Source: Owenia fusiformis (Eukaryota > Annelida > Polychaeta > Sabellida > Oweniidae). Taken from it: 64,000 nt of DNA. Shown here piece after piece: positions 59,701 to 64,000 of the stretch. The DNA is taken from positions 14,143,196 through 14,207,195 of the forward strand of contig CAIIXF020000004.1 of NCBI GenBank assembly GCA_903813345.2, written 5' to 3'. The position numbers were made by a program, and so were the translations under genes. The notes under the pieces were generated by a model. That model made no database searches and had not been told where the DNA came from. It saw nothing but the letters and a program-made list of their open reading frames with translations. Numbering within the stretch: position 1 is the first letter of the stretch; the number at the start of each line of letters is the position of its first letter.

Positions 59701-62700
59701 CTGGTCTATACACTATGCAAATGGAAGTACAAATATTGGTCATGGACAGACATGAATAAAGATTATATGAAAGTAATCGAAATAAATTCATGAAAATTAG
59801 ACGAATGTTTTATGACAACGTGTTTTTTCATGAATTGTGAAGTCAATTGTTTTTTAACTACAGTATGGTGTGTACAGGGTTTCCAAAATCAGGATCGAAG
59901 GAAAGTTGAATTGAATGAACTTATTAACTCTGAAATTTCAAGCTAGAATATGCAAAATTGACGGAGTTAACTAATTTTTTCTCTGGTCCTGTTTTTCGAC
60001 ACCCTGTTTATAAATTGTTACCACGACAGGCTTGATCTCAACTGATCTCAAGTGATAGACTCACTGAAGAATTCACAGTAATCCATAAGCATAGATGTTC
60101 CTGGTATGATAATGTAATTCTTGGTGATTGTAAACGAATGAAGATAAGGCATCAACTTAGATGTATCTGGGTACGGTGTCTTGGCAACAGGGTTACATTC
60201 ACCAAGGGAGAAGTTTCCTAAGTTGATTTCTCCCTTGACTATCCTGGTATCATTAATAACTTGGTAAAGCAGAAGCCTACAAAAAATAAATGATAATTAG
60301 ACATTTGACAACGATATTATTTTTGTGTAGATTCATCTCTCTGGTAATACATTAAATGTTACTCTAGTTCATGATCATTTAAATCATCATCCTCAGAAGT
60401 AACTGAACTAGACTTATATTAAACGATATTATTATTGATCACAAAGGGACTTTTTGATGAAGTGATAGGTTACCGTGTTCAGTTTGTCAAATAGATTAAA
60501 TAAAATCCCAATTGTCATTTATTCATTTCAAGAGAAGCATATTTTCCAATACATCATTAGGAATTATGTTATTCAAAACTATCAGACAGCACATATGCAA
60601 ACGTGGTTGTTGAATTTTAGACGATGCTTAAATCAACAGGATTGTATGAACCCAAATTTAATGCGATTGCCATCCTAAATCATAACGATTCACAATCAAC
60701 AGATTTAACTGGATACAAACGTCTATAATTATTGATGATGGACCCCAGCGAACCTTAACATGGAGGATGGGACTAGTGTCACATATTCAACATTTGCTAA
60801 ACTATAAACGTGGGTCTAAAATGGTTCAATTCAAATCAGTCATTCAGTTAACCAATCCTTACTTTGAGTCTGCGGGCCCTCCCAATCCACGAGGAGTTAA
60901 AGGCACGATGGCCCCCGCAACACTCCAAAGTTCTCCAGTTTCCTTGTCAATCCTATCATGAGCTGGGTTGTTTATTAAAATACTCCCCGTTGGTTGACCT
61001 AATGGAGGGCTCTCCTTAAAGTCGTACCCTCCCTTGCTTTCCATTGTATATTTATCAAGCAACATCCCTATACGTAAGTGAAAATAAAAATTGAATAGAA
61101 ATGGCGATTATCCTTTATTTCATAATATGTTTTCTGTGAGGTAATAAACTATGTTAGAAAACACTTTCGTCATACCTTGGACGGTTTCAGTGACGGCCTC
61201 AATGTTGTCGCCAAGCTTCCAAAAACTAACTTGAGGATTTGAGTCCAGTTTATCTCGGAACATGTTCTGATTCTCCTTTAACTTGGTTAAGTTCTGAAAT
61301 CATTATATGAAAAGTCTAAACTTTTTTTAAGACAACTTGTTATAAGTTGTTTATAACTAATAAATCGATTAAGGGCTGACCTTTATGTAAAACGCAACAT
61401 TTGGACATATCTTTTTTACAACAACTAACAAGATTTTGAATGACTATAACTTGGAATACCATCGTTAAAATGGTATTTCGAGGGCAGAATAAAAGGACAA
61501 CAACTATTAACTTGTTAAAGTTCTTACTTTTCATAAGATTAGTTTATCCTTTTTTGTTAATTATATAAAGTTGGTTAAATTAAATGGTTTGTTTATTACA
61601 AGAAACGGTTTAATATGAAAGTATTATTGTATAGCAAACTAAAAAATTCAAAACTATCACTTTTTAATTCAAAGTATCAAAATTTGAACCATTATAATAC
61701 CAAATTATAGATCGATTTAGTTTGGTACACAATGAAAATATTTTTACAGATCAAAACATTAAGTGGCCGATATTTGTTGTATACTTACAAATGGAGAGAA
61801 AGGAGTTGCCCAACTAACTTGTGATTTTGACCAGTCATAGTTGTAACTTTTCCAAATGTTATAACCCCTGCTATCGTAGAATCTAAACATACAGCATACA
61901 GTATAATTGAGATTTGCAAATGCCGTTCAATGCATTAGTGTCATTTAACATAAAAATGTAAATCTCCCAAACCAGGGATACTCTTAAAATACAGAGAATA
62001 CAATATGAACAACTAAGTAAATTTCAAATATAGCAACAAAACTCACAACAAACAAGAACAAAACCCAAGCATAAGAAACACCAAATACATAAAGAAACAG
62101 TGTTATACAAAATGTTTAACAGAATCACCACCAAAAGTTATGACATATTGTTACTCCAAATTTTTTGTGAACTTTGTTCGGCGGTTTGCCGTTTGACGTC
62201 TACAACAAATGGTAAACGATGATATTTTGCATGTTGGCCTTGTTATTTGCTTGTTATGCCTCTGTTACTAATATTTGTAGAAACACGTACCTGTTGGTAA
62301 ACTTGATATCACCGCCATTGATGTGATACATTCCAGCTCCTCCGACACCGTCGAACCAATGCTCTATTCTCTCCATTGGATTAGGACTGTCAAGGTCACC
62401 AAATGAACCCCCAATTTGACGGATAAAGCGACCTTGGTTAATAAGAAGGAAAAATGTTACACACGATTACATACAACACAACTTTAAATCGTTTCATATT
62501 ATTCTTATTTGTTATATTCGTTAGTATACATGTATTAAGGATTATAATGGATTTTTTGACCAAATGTATCATTTATTTTACAAGGTGTCGACTTTGTAAG
62601 CACCATCCTTATGTATATTGCCATACGTTTAAACTTCTCCAGCGTTATGCATTCTTGTTAAGATCAACCAAAGTAGCACTGAATTTATGAATTTCAAGAA

Positions 62701-63381
62701 CGATGGATTAGGCTAAAATGGACAATGGTGTTTATTGACCTAATTTTTCATATTTTTATACACTTTTAGGACTTGCATAATTTTCAGAGCATCTCTGAGA
62801 GTTCTCGGATATGTACATGTTGCATAAATAATATACGTGTTTAATTGACCATGGCCGTTGACATCTTAATACCCGATATAATAGGGGCCTTTGATCCATA
62901 GTTTTATCTGGTATGGTTTATTGCTCTTGCGCTATACTATTTAAATGTTCACTTTGTCAAACATTTGAAGCATGTGTGTTTCTTTGCTTTCAATGTTTAG
63001 ATTATTGAATGTGTATTTATTTTAAAAAGTACTATACACGGTTCTTCTCTTATTATCTGATATGAGTTAAGCAAGATATTTCAAACTATTTCTAATCCTA
63101 TGATGTGCTATTTCAAATCATCTTTGTAAAGTTCTAGTATGAGTTTCAAGAAATAATGTGCTATGAATAGTCTCATTTTTTGGACATGCATTTATGTCAT
63201 AAAAGTTTCGAATTCTTCTCTAACCCTTACCATTTATCCAATCGGGGAATTCACCGCTGACTTTAGTAACAGAAGCATTGGTAAATTCAGTCATTAGTGT
63301 TTCGAATCCAACTTTTGCATGGTTATTGATGGCTTCGCAATACAGGAACATTAAACACAACTGTGACAATAATCGTAACAT
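56734..63381 (-). CDS. Carotenoid oxygenase family protein (RPE65/BCO-like) with signal peptide and C-terminal anchor
   Basis: Eleven exons join in phase on the minus strand: 63381-63231, 62432-62291, 61882-61789, 61293-61176, 61067-60863, 60276-60065, 59712-59570, 59261-59160, 58782-58591, 57642-57495 and 56960-56734. They give about 577 residues. The family acts on carotenoids or retinoids with Fe(II) held by four His; here they are His205 (PAHDRID), His283 (YLHSFTITKNY), His354 (VTHQLNAYE) and His530 (AGIHNRFY). Other family text: HWFDG near residue 75, VYVVDK, FEP-like PWEPIFIPKPG with EDDG, and FFALIDAKT. Unusual features are an N-terminal signal peptide (MLRLLSQLCLMFLYCEA) and a C-terminal hydrophobic tail (SFVLATLIAVIAIWL) after a Thr/Pro-rich linker, suggesting a GPI or membrane anchor. 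The PDPCK motif of vertebrate members is not seen. The substrate is unknown. Confidence 0.92.
57275..57411. mobile_element. Palindromic Harbinger-type MITE, copy 3
   Basis: TTA flanks both sides (57272-57274 and 57412-57414). The ends TGCCTTGGCCCCATTTGCTC and near complement enclose the GGCGCCCGGCCGAT core. It lies in an intron of the carotenoid oxygenase gene, between the last two exons. Same family as 9047-9264 and 23043-23182. Confidence 0.88.
57783..58430. mobile_element. Hairpin and flanking inverted repeat in carotenoid oxygenase intron
   Basis: 57783-57934 is a strong hairpin: AACAAATACTGGATGATCAG and complement, AATACCTATTCGAGAAAAAA and AATATTGGGC, with a loop near GAGGCGGCAGCC. Directly after it TATTATGCACCTCCCAATCA is inverted again at about 58405-58425 (AATGAGGTGCATAATA), bounding about 490 bp with a second small palindrome (AATATCCGACCC...GGGTCAGATATT). 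Probably one foldback element beside or inside another. Confidence 0.65.
59505..59562 (-). pseudogene. Duplicated 3' end of a carotenoid oxygenase exon with donor site
   Basis: Read on the minus strand, it repeats the last about 50 bases of the exon ending at 59570 plus its donor. Text such as ATGAAGGTC...ATGGAGATAAATCCAATG ends in CACAAACCAG|GTAAAATT, while the real exon ends ACTCATCAG|GTAAAATATT. It sits about 50 bases downstream in the next intron. The iron-ligand His codon of the real exon reads as a different codon here, and no acceptor precedes the copy. Confidence 0.75.
62125..62243. mobile_element. Short GTCACCACC-type repeat copy
   Basis: It starts TCACCACCAAAAGTTATGAC, runs through CTCCAAATTTTTTGTGAAC and ACAACAAATGGTAAACGATG, and ends ATTTTGCATGTTGGCC. 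It lies in a carotenoid oxygenase intron, close to the exon ending at 62291. Confidence 0.7.
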
Positions 63382-64000
63382 TTTCCTCTTTATTTAGACG
63401 CCGTGCAGCAGTTTTACTATCTTCGATGTAGTTTGATGTTTGAAAGATCAGTCCTCTTTTAAACGCTCTTGCTCTGCTGATTCATTTAGTATGGCGTATG
63501 AATCAATGGATACAGACTCATACGAATGACCCATGTTTACATGTTGTATTTGCAGATTGTATTAAATATTAAGATTAGTTCAGTTTTACATTTGAGAAGA
63601 TTGTAACGGTATCTTTTTGGGCTTATTTGATAATTGTTAAGTAATGTTTGGATAAGATAGCATATGTATGAAATAAATACACCCAGGAACATTTGCTTTA
63701 AATGTGCATTATGATTGTCAGATACTGCTAGGTATTAGAACCCGTACTTATCGTTCGATCAGTATTTGTTTAGCTACTTCAATAATTTCAGACAATGTAT
63801 TTTACTTATCCCTAATTTCCAAGGGTAAAACAAGCGCGTGGCATTCAAACAATCAAAGCGAAGTTCTAGTGCATTCGGGTTCAATGCCCTCGCGCTTATC
63901 TATAGCTACATGTAGGTGTGATATTGTAAGGACGAAGACAAACGTCGGAGGATAACGATAAGGCATACTCGTCTTCCTCAGCATAGTTTAAAATGTGCAA
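63382..64000 (-). promoter_or_regulatory. Upstream flank of the carotenoid oxygenase gene
   Basis: The region immediately upstream of the minus-strand start codon should contain the 5' UTR and promoter. No clear TATA box or known operator was identified, and no other gene is seen to the end of the window. Confidence 0.3.

Overview
The window is AT-rich animal nuclear DNA. It has GT-AG introns, split genes, AATAAA signals and dense DNA-transposon debris. Genes of the animal beta-carbonic anhydrase type (absent from vertebrates), fibrinogen-related genes and a metazoan carotenoid oxygenase point to a marine-type invertebrate. The species and phylum cannot be fixed from sequence alone. Bases 1-305 are an assembly gap.

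Left third (about 0.5-22.4 kb): a tandem segmental duplication carries two nearly identical, single-coding-exon membrane transporters of the nodulin-like/NFD4-like MFS type (1152-2567 and 11082-12485). Copy A (about 556-3743) lacks, and copy B (about 10453-22384) contains, three mobile elements. The copies therefore act as empty and filled sites and show the element boundaries: an about 0.9 kb TIR element at 13400-14287, a mariner-type palindrome at 14291-15283, and a 6.9 kb decayed Academ-like DNA transposon at 15445-22329 with an XPG/FEN-like nuclease and a CXC cysteine domain. Between the copies lie a 3.7 kb inverted-repeat element, a 92-bp tandem repeat, a small palindromic MITE and the 3' end of a LINE.

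Middle (22.4-39 kb): a putative two-exon gene of unknown function (exons ending at 23620 and starting at 29576, with compatible phase) has an intron filled by a 658-bp MITE and a 4.6-kb foldback element with a 6-bp target duplication (CATGAC). The inverted arms of the foldback enclose mirror-image satellites. It is followed by a 145-bp minisatellite, a cluster of divergent fibrinogen-related domains at 31.5-33.7 kb (broken after the second domain), a Tc1/mariner-like remnant and an about 240-bp tandem repeat.

Right part (39-64 kb): two complete genes lie tail to tail. A beta-class carbonic anhydrase (+, five coding exons, 42558-55752, 271 aa) has introns loaded with satellites, nested foldbacks and MITEs, including a broken copy of its own exon 4 and repeated copies of its exon-5 acceptor. 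A carotenoid oxygenase of the RPE65/BCO family (-, eleven exons, 63381-56734, about 577 aa) keeps all four iron-binding histidines, but has an N-terminal signal peptide and a C-terminal hydrophobic tail, which suggests a secreted or membrane-tethered enzyme. Their poly(A) signals lie within about 160 bp of each other.

No rRNA, tRNA, CRISPR array, bacterial operon or complete active transposase was found. The most unusual structures are the foldback with internal mirror satellites and the anchored carotenoid oxygenase. Neither is clear evidence of a wholly new system.
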